NCBI GenBank assembly: GCA_963575745.1
Contig: CAUYUJ010016136.1
Location: 185,883 to 249,882 of the forward strand
DNA: 64,000 bases
DNA from: Prorocentrum cordatum
Taxonomy: Eukaryota > Sar > Dinophyceae > Prorocentrales > Prorocentraceae
Reading direction: 5' to 3'
Position 1 is the stretch's first letter. Each line of letters starts with the position of its first letter. The notes under the pieces were generated by a model, which saw only the letters and a list, made by a program, of their open reading frames with translations, was not told the DNA's origin and ran no database searches. Below, piece by piece: positions 52,470-63,400 of this stretch. The position numbers and the translations under genes were made by a program.

Positions 52470-53170
52470 CCAAATGCCTCCAAGACGGCCCAATATCGCT
52501 CCAAGACTAGCCACGTTGGCCTCAAGGTGGCCCCAGATGGCTTCAAGATGGCCCATGAGGCCGTCGAGGTGTCCCAAAAGAGCTCCAAGAGCCTTCCCAA
52601 GGGGGCTTCGAGAGGCACAATTCATTGATTACCACTATGTTTTTCAATGTTATTCTGGTTCTCGCCTGTTCAAGCTTCCGAGGTCCCAAGATAACCCAAC
52701 AGGCCACCAAGACTGCCCCAAAATGGTCAAAGAGGCCCCCCAAAGGGCCCCAATACGACCCAAGACGGCTCCAAGACAGCCAAGGAGGAGGCGCCCAAAA
52801 ATGCCAGAGGGCCATAAACACGAGTCGACAATGCTAGCCTTCCACCCCAAGAGGGCCCAGGAGGCAAAAGAGGACCAAACAAGGCCCCGCAAAGTCTCCA
52901 GTGTGGGTCCCGGGAGGCAACAACTATTGATGTTATTAATTATGTCAGATGTTTTGGGGGTTCTCGCCGTTTCGAGCTTCGGACGCTTCAAAAAGGCTCA
53001 AGAGGCCTCCATACGAGATCCAAGACGGCCCACGAGGACTCCAAGTCGACCAAAGAGGCGCCCACGACTGCCACGAAGCCCCCAGGCGGCCCCAAGAAGG
53101 GCCCAAGAGTTGGAACACGAACCCAGAAATCAAACCTTCTGCCCCAAGAGGCTCCCAACAGGCCTCCTTT
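52470..53170. repeat. Family G degenerate repeat block
   Basis: CCAAGACGGCCC/CAAGATGGCC units with two AT-richer inserts (52,620-52,680; 52,915-52,985) that share GGTTCTCGCC.GTT..AGCTTC. Confidence 0.7.
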
Positions 53171-54173
53171 GCGTTCTCGAGTTATTGCCATCCAGAATGC
53201 TGCGCTGGCACGGTGGCGGAATTGCCGGCGGCAGCTGGATATGAAGGCGACTCACTCGCAATGCGAGTCTGAACCTGAATGAACATGTGCATCGGGGGGT
53301 CTGAAATTCGCGGAATCCGTGGAACACGATGGACTGCGTGAGGCAATCAAGACAAGCATGTCAGATTTGTTCGGATCACCCCGTGGTGGGCACCCGTGCG
53401 CATGCGCCGAATTATGCTGTGTTCCAGGGCAGTAGAGGCCGCAAGCTGGACACGGAGGAGGCGGGAGGAGTGAGGCGGAGGGCCCCACCAACAACAGGAA
53501 CCCCATGCTCAGGACACGAGGGTACGAGACAAATCGTCGGCTGGAGGCCTGAGGACTTGGGCGACCAACCCTGACATGCCGCCCCGGCGCACCCGTCTCG
53601 AGCGCGCCCGTGACCGCAGAGCCCAGCTTGGCCCAATCCCCGGGATCCCAGACTTTGACATTGTCCATACCAGGCCCCCGAAGAGGTCCCCCCGGAGGCC
53701 AAAATCTGCCCCAAACCTGTGCCTTGACGTTGGATTGCTTGCGTGATAATCGACTCATGACCACACACGCAAGAATGCCCATGTTTGACACGCGTTGGCA
53801 ATTCTGTGGCTACACTGTGAAACATGGGGCTGGAAGGGGCAAGCCACTACTCGACAAAGACCTTGCTCCGACGTCTGGCCGCCGCGATCGCAGCGGCGAC
53901 TTCCAAAACTAACCGACCCCGAGGCTCGCTTCGGTGTCGGAGCCGGCTCCCAGACATGCGACGCCCTGATTTTTCAGGATGGTGTCCCTGGAAGTCCCGA
54001 CCCTTTCCCCGGGACCTGTTTTTCGTCCCGAGTCGTTGATTGACGGTCCCGAGGCCCGGCGAGAGACCCCCCGGGCCGAAACTAGCCAACAACCTCCCAA
54101 CCTGATTTCTTCACGCCGCGATCGTGTCTGGGTTCTTGTTCGCATCAACCTAGCATGAGGGGCACTTGTCCAG
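53171..54173. other. No gene seen
   Basis: Unique-looking sequence. Overlapping frames on both strands, up to 179 codons, have no recognised product. Confidence 0.4.
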
Positions 54174-55204
54174 ATCGGGAGCGGCCAAGAGAAGGGTGTC
54201 CAAGAGGGGGGGTGCAAATCATGACCGGCGGCATGTGCGCGGCCCAGCGGGGGGGCCAGGGACGTCACGAAATTCGCCGGCCCAACGGGCCAGAGGCGTG
54301 CTAAGATCTCCGGTAACTGGTTAAGAATTCTCTAGTTCGCGCGCGCGGGGCGGCCCCTGGGGGTCCCCGGACGAAAAGTACCCCGGCAAGGTCCCCTGAG
54401 AGAGTCCCGAGAGGAGTCCCCCAGAGCGCTCCAGGAGCGCTCCATGAGCGCACCAACAGGGCTCCGAGACGTCCCCGAGAGTCCCAAGAAAGGCCCAGAG
54501 GCCCCCAAGAGGCCCCCAAGATGGTACACGAGGGATCCGACATGCCACAAGATCGCTCCAAGACGCCCAAGATAGCCCCCAGACGCCCCAAGAGGCCTCC
54601 CAGAGCACTCCCAAGAGGGCCCCCGGAGGCAAAATTCATTGTTTTTCCTTAGGTTTTTGAAAGATTTTGGAGCTTCCACCTTTTCGGTTCCCGACGCCCC
54701 AAGACGGCCCCAGAGGCCCCCAAGATCGCCCCAAGAGGGCCCAAGAGGCCCCCAAGAGGGCCCCAAGATGGCCCAAGAGGGCTCGAAGACGGCCCAAGAA
54801 GCCTCCAAGACGGTCCAAGAGGGCCCCAAGAACACCCCCAAAGGGGCCCCAGAGAGGGAACACGAAACAAAATTTCGCGCCCTCGGCCCTAAGAAGCCCC
54901 TACGAGGCCCCAAGAGGCCCCTAAGAGGCCCCAAGAGGCCCCCACGAGGCCCTCAGGAGGCCCCCAAGAGTCCCCCAAGCGGCCCCAGGAGTCCCAGGAG
55001 TCCCCCAAGCGGCTCCAGGAACCCCCAAAGCGCCGCATTGACACCAGGCCCTCGGGCAAACGGCAGACATGAGACCGTATGGGCCGGCGGAATGAGCGAA
55101 GCGATTCAATAAGAAGAGGCGCCATGCAATCTGGGGAAATATCATGGCCCCCGCCATGATATCCACCCCCGCCTAGTCATCACCCCCCTCTTTGCCGCCC
55201 CCGA
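54174..55204. mobile_element. MITE family F split by a family G block
   Basis: Left half 54,174-about 54,265 (TCGGGAGCGGCCAAGAG ... GGCGGCATGTGCGCGGCCCA). Right half about 55,105-55,204 (AAGAAGAGGCGCCATG ... CTCTTTGCCGCCCCCGA). In the 28.8-kb copy these halves are contiguous. The ~840 bp between them is largely family G repeat (54,310-55,075) plus AATTCATTGTTTTTCCTTAG. Confidence 0.7.
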
Positions 55205-55427
55205 CCTGAGAGAAACGGCTTCTGGCCCTGGGGCCTTCCCCCCCTTCCCCCGGGACGAGATCTTCACCCTGAGCCGCGCCCTGACTCTGGGAGACCCAAC
55301 AGGGGTTCCAGCTGAAAGGGGGTGGTGAAATCCGCCGACCCTGTCGGCCTGTGGAAGGGGTAGTCCTTCTCGTCCGTGCCTCCTTCCCTTTCCCAGCTTC
55401 CCCGTCTCCTTCTCGGTCGTCTCCTCC

Positions 55428-55868
55428 TCCTCCTCCTCCTCCTCCTCCTCCTCCTCCTTCATCTGTTCCTCCTGGTTAAAGTAAATTCACTCGAAGGGCT
55501 TCCCCTTCCCTTAGTTCCCTTCCCCGGCCGGGTGGGGGGGTCCCAGGGGAATCCCGGAGGGGGTCCTGGGGGGGGGTCCCGGTGGGGTCCTAGAGGGGGG
55601 TCTAACCACCTCCCTCCTCCTCCTTTCCTCCTCCTCCTCCTCCTCCTGAGCTGTCTTCATCTGCCACCTGTCTCCCATCTCCTTTTCGTTTGTCTTCCCC
55701 TCCTCCTCCTACTCCTCCTCCTCCTCCTCCTCGGCCTCCTCCTCCTCCTCCTCCTCCTCCTCCTCCTCCTCCTCCTCCTCCTCTTCCTCCTCCTCCTCCT
55801 CCTCCTCCTCCTCCTCCTCCTCCTCCTCCTCCTCCTCCTCCTCCTCTTCCTCCTCCTCCTCCTCCTCA
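55428..55868. repeat. CTC/TCC microsatellites
   Basis: Runs at 55,428-55,460, 55,615-55,650 and 55,695-55,868, separated by short unique sequence. Confidence 0.95.
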
Positions 55869-56400
55869 CACACTTCCTCCACCTACCCTGTCACGTTGTC
55901 CTTTAGCTCCTTCCTGTGATCACACATCCCGTCGCCATCGTCGGCCAAAACCTTCAGGGTCGGCGGCACCGGCCGTAAAGGCCTGCACAAAAGATTTTGG
56001 GCACAGGCGCATTGCAAATGCATTGCGCCAGAGAATTCGATTGCATTGTATTGCAAGCAATGCAAGGCACGCGAAAATACAGTAGTAGCATTTGCGCCCC
56101 GGAATGTGTTGCACGCCCCAGATGTGTTGCAACCCCACAAATCGATTGCACCAAATGTATTGCACCACCCCCTTGTCGCTGGACCGCCTGTTGGGTCGAC
56201 CCGACTGACGCTCCCGCGGCCCGTGGAGGGCCCCGAGCGCCCTCAAGACCCGCTCCCCCCACATGGCGACGACTGCGGAGCAGCCCAGGCCGCACCGGGC
56301 GCTGGGCGCACCCGAGCGGGTTGAGGAGCACAGGCAAAGCCAGGACGAGGACAAATTCGGGCGAAGATCAATCGAGAATCCCTGAAGTCCGGCGGCTTTG
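55869..56400. other. No gene seen; TTGCA-rich segment
   Basis: Between 55,995 and 56,170 TTGCA/TGCAA occurs more than ten times (GCATTGCAAATGCATTGC, GTATTGCAAGCAATGCAA, ATGTGTTGCA twice). A frame on the plus strand is open into the assembly gap, but its link to the gene beyond the gap cannot be judged. Confidence 0.5.
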
Positions 56401-56500
56401 NNNNNNNNNNNNNNNNNNNNNNNNNNNNNNNNNNNNNNNNNNNNNNNNNNNNNNNNNNNNNNNNNNNNNNNNNNNNNNNNNNNNNNNNNNNNNNNNNNNN
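56401..56500. other. Assembly gap, 100 N
   Basis: Exactly 100 N, a conventional placeholder; true size unknown. Confidence 1.
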
Positions 56501-57530
56501 CCCCTGTGGCTCAGGCGTCTGCCTGAGGAGGGGCCATTCGCTTGCACTTGCGAGCCGCTGTTCTCGCCCATTGCCTCCCGCGCCGCCATGGTCTCAGCAG
56601 CCAGGCTCCATTGGATCATCCAGGAGCTGGCGAATGGCCGCCAAGGCGTTGTCAAACTGTGCAGCCACAGCGACAAGCTGATCATGCAGATCTGCCTGTT
56701 CCCAGTTTGGGAGCCGACTATGCGGAACAGCCTCATGGTAAGTTTGCTCCACATGGTGCAGTCGGACATCGACAACGCTATCATTGTGGACCGCGGGCGC
56801 AAGAACTCCAAAGGCGAGTCCCACATCCGTTTTGTCGTGAAGCCCTTTCCGGTTCTCTTCGAGGGCTTCTCTGGTACGCCGCCGGCCATGCGAACTGCGG
56901 TGGTGGAGGGTTCCGAGCGCCAGACGCACGCCGAGTCCATCGGGCCAGTCCTGGCGCACGAGAAGGGGGAGTCGTCCAGCGAGCAGCTTCCTGTTGAAGG
57001 TGGCGCGGCTGGTTCGGGCTCTGTGGCGATGGAGAGCGAACCATGTGCCAAGGCGGAGACTGATATCGATGTGGGGAGGCCCCAGCGGCACGGAAAGGCC
57101 ATTGTTCCTCAGCAGCATGGCGAGAAGCACACATTCGTTCCAGGCATGGCCGCGCGCCTTGTCGGCCTCAAGGCTAGGCCACTGCTAAATGGTCGCGAAG
57201 GCACCCTGAGCTTCTACGACGACGCTGCTGACCGCTGGGCCTTCAAGACTGGTGCCGAGGCCATTCGTGTCAAGGCATCTTGTCTTGAGCCGATCGGCTC
57301 CCGTACCAAAAAATCTCTCGGCATGGCGTTCCAAACGACCGCCTTCGAGTGCCAAAACGTGGACCCAGTTGCTAACGACCAGGTGTTCCAGATATTGTAC
57401 GACCTTTGCTGCTCAAGAAGGGCAGCCTGGGGTGGCCGCTTTCTTCCTGCCTTTATTCACGGACAAGACAGCCTTCGACGAGATGTACTGCCACATGGCC
57501 GCCAGGAGCCCTGAGATCGTCTACCAGTGA
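56501..57530 (+). CDS. Unrecognised dinoflagellate protein, partial at the gap; contains an L-x-G-L...LNG...G motif domain
   Basis: The frame is open from the gap edge; residues before the first Met (MVSAARLHWIIQELANG, 56,588) already look coding, so the true start is probably upstream. The N-terminal ~100 residues are compact and mixed (KLIMQICLFPVWEP; RFVVKPFPVLFEGFSG), then an acidic/Ser linker. Next comes FVPGMAARLVGLKARPLLNG followed by REGTLSFYDDAADRWAFK, a motif (LxGL...LNGxxG) I associate with dinoflagellate proteins of unknown role. At about 57,380-57,400 coding switches to the +1 frame and ends EGQPGVAAFFLPLF...ARSPEIVYQ-stop at 57,528-57,530. The switch is either a 1-nt indel or a 43-nt GT-AG intron (GTGTTCCAG...GGGCAG). 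The last codons overlap a good donor (CCA|GTGAGT), so another exon may follow. Confidence 0.5.
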
Positions 57531-57807
57531 GTGGCGCTTAGCTGAATTCTTGGTGTGCCAAGTGCATCCATTATTGTGCCCTCATGTGCCATTCCTTGCG
57601 CCCCACGTTCGATGGGTTGTGCTTCCCGTCAAGGCTGCTCTGCGCCCCCACGTCTGTTGGGGTTGCGCTTCCCGTCAAGGTCTCTTGTTTCATGTGCTAC
57701 TCGATCCTTCGGGCGAGTGCATTGTTGCCAGTTCCTGCGGGCGAGATTCGGCTGCGTCTCTTGTGCACGCGTGGACACCTCAGACGTTCGTCTCCTAGGG
57801 CTGTAGG
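57531..57807. other. No gene seen; tandem TTCCCGTCAAGG
   Basis: CTTCCCGTCAAGG occurs at about 57,623 and 57,668. Otherwise unique spacer before the GGA array. Confidence 0.5.
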
Positions 57808-57994
57808 AAGAAGAAGGAGGAGGAGAAGGAGGGGGCGGAGGAGGAGGAGGAGGAGGAGGAGGAGGAGGAGGAGGAGGAGGAGGAGGAGGGGAGGAGGAGG
57901 AGGAGGAGGAGGAGGAGAGGAGGAGAAGGAGGAGGAGGAGCAGGAGGAGGAGGAGAGGAGGAGGAGGAGGAGGAGGAGGAGGAGGAGGAGGAGG
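57808..57994. repeat. GGA microsatellite at the 5' end of LINE B
   Basis: About 185 bp of GGA with minor interruptions, ending directly at the spliced leader. Confidence 0.95.
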
Positions 57995-58016
57995 TCCGTA
58001 GCCATTTTGGCTCAAG
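57995..58016 (+). promoter_or_regulatory. Spliced-leader sequence (22/22) at LINE B 5' end
   Basis: TCCGTAGCC...GGCTCAAG, identical to the dinoflagellate SL consensus with T as first base. A second, degraded SL follows at once at 58,017-58,036 (TCCGTAGCGTTTCGCTCAGG), with CCATTTTGG changed to CGTTTCG. Confidence 0.93.
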
Positions 58017-58178
58017 TCCGTAGCGTTTCGCTCAGGGACCGAGGCCTTTTTGGCGTGGGGGAGGCGCGCCCCCGCCAGTGATCCTGCGGACAGTTTCTGG
58101 CTTCAGATTTTGTGAGCTCCTGCTGGAGCAAGTTCTTACCATTACTTCCTTCGTGCGTAGACCACCCGTCACACTCCG

Positions 58179-59597
58179 ATGGGCTCTTCTCGTCGCGGCC
58201 TGCCTAGTATGCGTGACGAAAAGGGCGATGCTCGGCAGTGGACTTGGGCGGGCCCTTTCAAGAAGCAGGACGAGGACAACAGTGGATCCTCGAAATCTCC
58301 GTGTCCCCACTGTGGCTGCAAGAAGAATCTTCCCCGCTTCTGGTTCTGCAAGCACTGCCTCCAGCCCCTCGCCTACGTGCAGCCTGCCGCCCAGGCGCCA
58401 GCCCAGGGCGCGTGGGCGGAGCTTCCGCCACTGGGCTCTCTGCCAGCTCATGGCGAATCGGCCAAGGGACCGAAAGGAGGTGGCAAGGGCAAGGGCAAGA
58501 AGGGGGAGACCAAGGGGGGCAAGGGCTACCAGCTCACCTTCCCAGGCCCGAAGCAGGTGGGACCGCAGGGTTATTTCGGCCCACCACCGCCCCTGCAACA
58601 GGTGCTACCTGCGGGGCTCCAGCTCCAGGCTTCAGGCTGGGTCCCGCCTGGCGCCACGGCTGGCACGTGTGCTGACAAGGACTCGAAGTACAAGGTTGAG
58701 GACATACCCAAATTGCAGGGCCTGCTCCGCACCTTCGAGAGCTTGGGGGACGGCCAGAATGTCAAGTACTACCAGGGCCTCATCGACAGGCTGCAGCGGG
58801 CATCTGAGCCCAAGCAGCCTTCTGTGGGAGCGGCCCAGCACGCTATGCGGGAGGCCAAGCAGCAGCTGGACAAACGCGTCAAGACCGCCGACTCTCTGCG
58901 CGACCAGTACGTGCAGGCCCAGAAGCAGGCGGTGCTGGCCCTACAGGACTACGAGCTGTGCCAGGCCAAGTACCATGAGGCGGTCACCTTGCTCGCTGCA
59001 GGCGTCCCGCAAGCTCGGCCAGAGCCCCAGGGGCCTGTTCGCCATGGGCTGCATCTGTCCAAGCTCTTGGACGGCGAGGGCTTCGAGGTCTTCGAAGATG
59101 ATGGATTGTTCGGTCTGGAAGCTGAGGGGATCGAGATATCGTCATCGGAGCGCGAGGAGGTCGAGAAGTGCAAGGCAGAGGTTGAGCAGGTCATCAAGAA
59201 AGCAGTCGCCGACGCCTTCGGAGCGGCCCGCACGAGGGCGCAGGAGCTGGTGGAGGAGCAGCGTGCTTTCCGCCAGAGAATGGCTGCCAAGCGTCGTCGC
59301 ACTGGCGAGGAGGCTGAGATTGAGGGGGCGGCAGAGGGCCACGCTCCGCCCCAGGCCGCTGCCTCAGCGGCAGCCCCCCCGCCTGGCGAGGCCACCTCAG
59401 CCGCTGCAGGCCTGCCGCCGCGGCCACCGCAGCCACCTTCCCAGGAGGCTCTGGCGTCGGCTTCGGCACCGGCGGCATCGGGGGCATTCGCGGCGCCCGT
59501 GGACGTGGAGCAGTTCGACTTGGAGCGGCAGTTTGCCAAGGCGTCCAGCGTCGCGGCTGGTGTTGCCAGTGCTGGTGATCCTGGGCCAGGCCTTTGA
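58179..59597 (+). CDS. LINE B ORF1: zinc-ribbon, Lys/Gly-rich, coiled-coil protein
   Basis: 472 residues from the ATG at 58,179, the start that precedes the zinc motif with a compact N-terminus (MGSSRRGLPSMRDEKGDARQ). Residues about 42-60 hold Cys-x2-Cys-x11-Cys-x2-Cys (CPHCGCKKNLPRFWFCKHC). A Lys/Gly-rich basic segment (KGPKGGGKGKGKKGETKGGK) follows. Helical, heptad-like regions lie near 225-280 (AMREAKQQLDKRVKTADSLR) and 325-385 (REEVEKCKAEVEQVIKKAVA), and the C-terminus is Ala/Pro-rich. This fits a nucleic-acid-binding, oligomerising LINE ORF1 protein. It is intact although ORF2 behind it is broken. Confidence 0.8.
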   Translation: MGSSRRGLPSMRDEKGDARQWTWAGPFKKQDEDNSGSSKSPCPHCGCKKNLPRFWFCKHCLQPLAYVQPAAQAPAQGAWAELPPLGSLPAHGESAKGPKGGGKGKGKKGETKGGKGYQLTFPGPKQVGPQGYFGPPPPLQQVLPAGLQLQASGWVPPGATAGTCADKDSKYKVEDIPKLQGLLRTFESLGDGQNVKYYQGLIDRLQRASEPKQPSVGAAQHAMREAKQQLDKRVKTADSLRDQYVQAQKQAVLALQDYELCQAKYHEAVTLLAAGVPQARPEPQGPVRHGLHLSKLLDGEGFEVFEDDGLFGLEAEGIEISSSEREEVEKCKAEVEQVIKKAVADAFGAARTRAQELVEEQRAFRQRMAAKRRRTGEEAEIEGAAEGHAPPQAAASAAAPPPGEATSAAAGLPPRPPQPPSQEALASASAPAASGAFAAPVDVEQFDLERQFAKASSVAAGVASAGDPGPGL

Positions 59598-60430
59598 CGT
59601 GTGGGCTCCACCTCCTACGATTGCCACATGGGCTTCGTGGATGGCTACTCGCTCATGGCCGCTAGACTCACCTGCCATGGGACCTCTGAGACCCCCCTCA
59701 GACGAAACCCTTGGTAGGCCAGTGTCATCTTGGTGCTGGGACCGCCAAGTGGGACCCTGGGGGTGGGAATCGGAGCGAGGATGGCAGGCAGAGAGCGCCA
59801 CATGTTCGGGGTGCGGCTTGCCTCCCGATGCGATGGCCGCGTGCTCTCCCGCACTAGGTTGGGGGCAGCCCGAAATTGCCCCATGCTGGCCAAGCAGTCC
59901 GTGGACGATTTCAGCATCCGCGGCGATGCCATGGGAGTACCAATACCCTCCTCCCCGCGTTTTGGTCGATGCGGTGATGAAAAAACGGCTCGTCAGGTTC
60001 AGGAAGTGGTTCATCCCGTCATCGCGTGCAGTCGCCGTGGGCGGGAGCGGCGCGTATCTCGGACGGTCTTCCTGGTATTCAACCCCGTCATCGTGTTCAG
60101 TCGCCGTCGGCGGGGGCGGCGCAACCTTCGACTATGCCTAGGACCAGAGCTACGTCAACTCCCTCGGCTGGGGGTACGAGCATGGCGTTAGGACGCAAAT
60201 CCTGGGACCCGTTGGGGCGCCCAGGTTCACAGTCGCCACCTACCTATGTCTCAACCTGGGCACCCTCTCCACAGGAGGCGAGGGAAACAGCGCGTGCAGG
60301 GGGCGTGGTAGGGTTTTGCAGGACGCAGCAGGCCTCAGACGCGCAGCATTTGCCGCTGAGTCTCCGTCCTGGTGATGGGGGCAACGTCGGCTCAGCTGAC
60401 GCTCGTCAAGGCCTGTCTGTTGATTGTAGT
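59598..60430 (+). other. LINE B inter-ORF region
   Basis: No frame here matches a LINE domain. A tandem-like pair of GTCGCCGT.GGCGGG.GCGGCGC segments lies at about 60,030-60,120 (ATCGTGTTCAGTCGCCG / ATCGCGTGCAGTCGCCG). Confidence 0.55.
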
Positions 60431-60433
60431 GCT

Positions 60434-63400
60434 GGGATTTCGAGGAAAGCAGGCCGCCGTTGCATGACCATTGAAACCTGTAATTCATCTTCTTGAAAAT
60501 CTCTGAAGACTTATTTGCAGTCCGAGTCTTTCGGCCAGGTTGTCGTTTTCCAGGATTTCGCTTTCGGAGATGATCATCGGGAGGGTACCCACCAGCTACG
60601 CCAGTTGGGTTGGAATGCCCTCGTGCACCCAAGCAGGACCACAGACAAGGGAGGGCTCAGTTGCGGGACGGGGATAGCTGTCAGGAGTCACATCGGGGTG
60701 GGTTTCTTACCGCTTGTCCGCCCTCTTCCTTCCCCAGCCACACCGAATCTGCGGAGTTTGGTTGGACATGTTTGTGCCAGGAGGTATCGCGGTGTTTTCG
60801 CTCTATCTCTATTGCGATGACCCCCTGGGCCTCGGCAGTTTCCAGATCCTCAACAGGCTTGGCGAGGAACTCCATGGTGGGCAGCTGCCCTTCGCGATAG
60901 GAGGGGATGTCAACACATCGCCGAAGCTGCTAGCGGACACGGGTTGGGTGGACAAGATTGGGGGCACAATCTTCCACACCTCTGAGCCTACATGTCGAAA
61001 ATCGTCGACCTCTTGGACCACCATCGACTTTTTCGTCATCTCGAAGTCGCTCGGGCCCTTGTTCGACGCTGTTTCGCTTAACAAACGTAGAACTACTGCC
61101 CGCGCTGGCCCGTCACGCTGGACCTCTCAGGTGCCCCCAGAGAGCTCAAGACCAGGGTCCTTGTAGGTCCGAAGGTGTTCCCTCGTGAAGCCCCTCTCGG
61201 TCCGCGGCCTCCACCTCCAGATTGGTCTGAATGTTTAGCTCAGCTCGAGGCGCGCGGCGACCAGGCAGCTCTGGACAGGGGCTACGCTAGGTTTTGCAAG
61301 CTTTTCGAGGATGAGATGATAGGTATCCACGGCATTGACAAGAGCGATGCGCACAAGTATCGCGGTCGGGCCAAAGGAATGAAGACCAACATCTACCCAG
61401 CTGTTTCAGTCTCGGGCGGTGCGTACCCTGTTTCATCGGCCAAAGGGGGAGCTTGGAGGAAGTGGTCCATCCACATTCAGGAGCTCAGCTATCTCGTCAG
61501 GAAAGGAGTGCCTTTGGACCGACCAGATGCCAGATCAGTTTTTTTTATCCATGTGCTACAAGGGCCTGCAGCGCTCCGTGCCGACCCTTTTTGGCAAGAG
61601 TGCGCAGTCTCTAAGACGGACCTGTTTTGCGTCGACTTCTGTGGCCTCGTGCAGTTGTGCGCCAAGGACAAGCGTAATGCAGAGCGGCTTGAGAAGCAGT
61701 TTCAATCGGATCGGGGCAAGGCCTGGAGATCTTGGGTCCAGACAAGTCTGGGCAATGGGGCTGGATTGGCCCATGAGTTCACCAAGGTCCCCTTGGGATG
61801 GGTTCCATCGAACCCGAAAGGAGGGCCCCCCAAGGGGCCCATGGGGCGCATCGACGACCTCATGGACGAGTGGGCTAGGATATGGAGCCCCAAGCCCAGC
61901 ATGAAGGACCTCCCTGATCCCATCAGCCTCCTCACAGAGAAGACACCCCAGGGATTTCGAGATCCTCAGCGACGGGGCCCTGGAGTGCGTGGCTGCTCTC
62001 TGGTTTTGGATGGAGTCTCTTGGCAAACTCCCCGAGGTCCTGGCCGCGATTCTCATAGCCATGATCCCTAAGGGCGAGGAAGGTGGAGTTCGGCCAATCG
62101 GAATTTTGCCTGGGAGCGCCAGGTGCTTTGGGAAATATTCTCGGGCACAGGCAGATCGTTGGGAGCGGGCCCATGATAGGCCTTGCCATTTCGGAAGCCG
62201 GGGGCGCTCGTGCGAAAGAGCTGTTTGGGAGCAGTCTATTAGGATGGAGCATGCGTGCGTTTTTGGGCACTCAGCAGCGTCTGTCCTGGTCGATATGACC
62301 AAGTGCTATGAGAAGGTGGTTGATTTCTTCTTGGCCTCGGCGGCCATCAAGCACGGCTTTCCTCTGTACCGCCTGCGCTACCTCCTCTGCTTGCACAGGG
62401 GCCAGAGGGTCTTGCAGGTGGGCAGGGTCTGCTCTGAGTTTGTCGCCTGCATCCAGGCGATCTTGGCAGGTCGCACGTTCGCCACCACCCTGCTAAAGTG
62501 CCTCCTTCTTGACCCGCTAGACCAGGTGGTTTCGAAGTTCCCGTCGGTTCGGATCTACAATGTAGTCGATGATATTACGTGCGGTGCTACAGGTAAGGCT
62601 AGGGCGGTGGCGAGAACGGCGGCCGATGCTACTTTTACGCTGTGCAGCAATCTGGAGAAACTTGGTTTCCTGATCTCTCCCACGAAAGGCCTGATCACGG
62701 CGACTTCTCGGGATATAGAAGTCCGGGTGAAAACACGAGTGTTGCGTTGGAAATTCCAAGTGGTCAAGTCGGCTCGTAACCTCGGGGTTGACTACACTGC
62801 AGGTCGGCGCCGAACTCCAGCCCCGGGGTCGAGATGGGAGAGTTTGGGGCCCCGAGTTCGCCGATTTAGGGGCCTTCGCTCGGGCTACTCGGGCTTGTGC
62901 AAGGTCGTGAAGACAGGTGGATTGCCAGCAGCTTTTTACGGCACAGCGGTCATAGGCATGAACACTTCCACGGTCATGAAGCTGCGCTCTATCATAGGCC
63001 AGGCATCTTTCGGCAAAGGGCGGGGCCGTTCCAGGACTCTGCAGTTTTTGCTGGGCCCTACTAAGGGCTTGGACCCTGCGTTCCAGGCCGACCTCCTGCC
63101 GCTCAAGATGTGACAACAGGCTGTGAAACAGAAATGGGTCCCCGAGCACATCATGAGGGCCTGCGCGCAGGCCTACCCTACGGTTGCTTCCAGGACGTGG
63201 GACAAGGTTCGGGGGCCAGCTGGAGCGGTGTGGGCTACCCTGGATCGTCTGGGCTGGAGGTTTACTGCTTGGGACACCTGGGAGTCTTGCCGTGGCTTCT
63301 TACTGGACCTCAACCACTTCGGGAAGCGCACCCTTGCTAAGTTGATTGACTACAGTACACATATGAGGCTCCTGGAGCATGTTGGGGTTCCTGATCCCGA

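Noticed and set aside
56730-56765. 24-nt GT-AG intron after GGAACAGCCTCATG (GTAAGT donor)
   Set aside because: Too short, in frame without removal, and the encoded residues fit the surrounding protein.
58078-60141. 687-codon plus-strand frame overlapping LINE B ORF1
   Set aside because: Arg/Ser/Pro-rich shadow frame; ORF1 in the neighbouring frame has the protein-like sequence.
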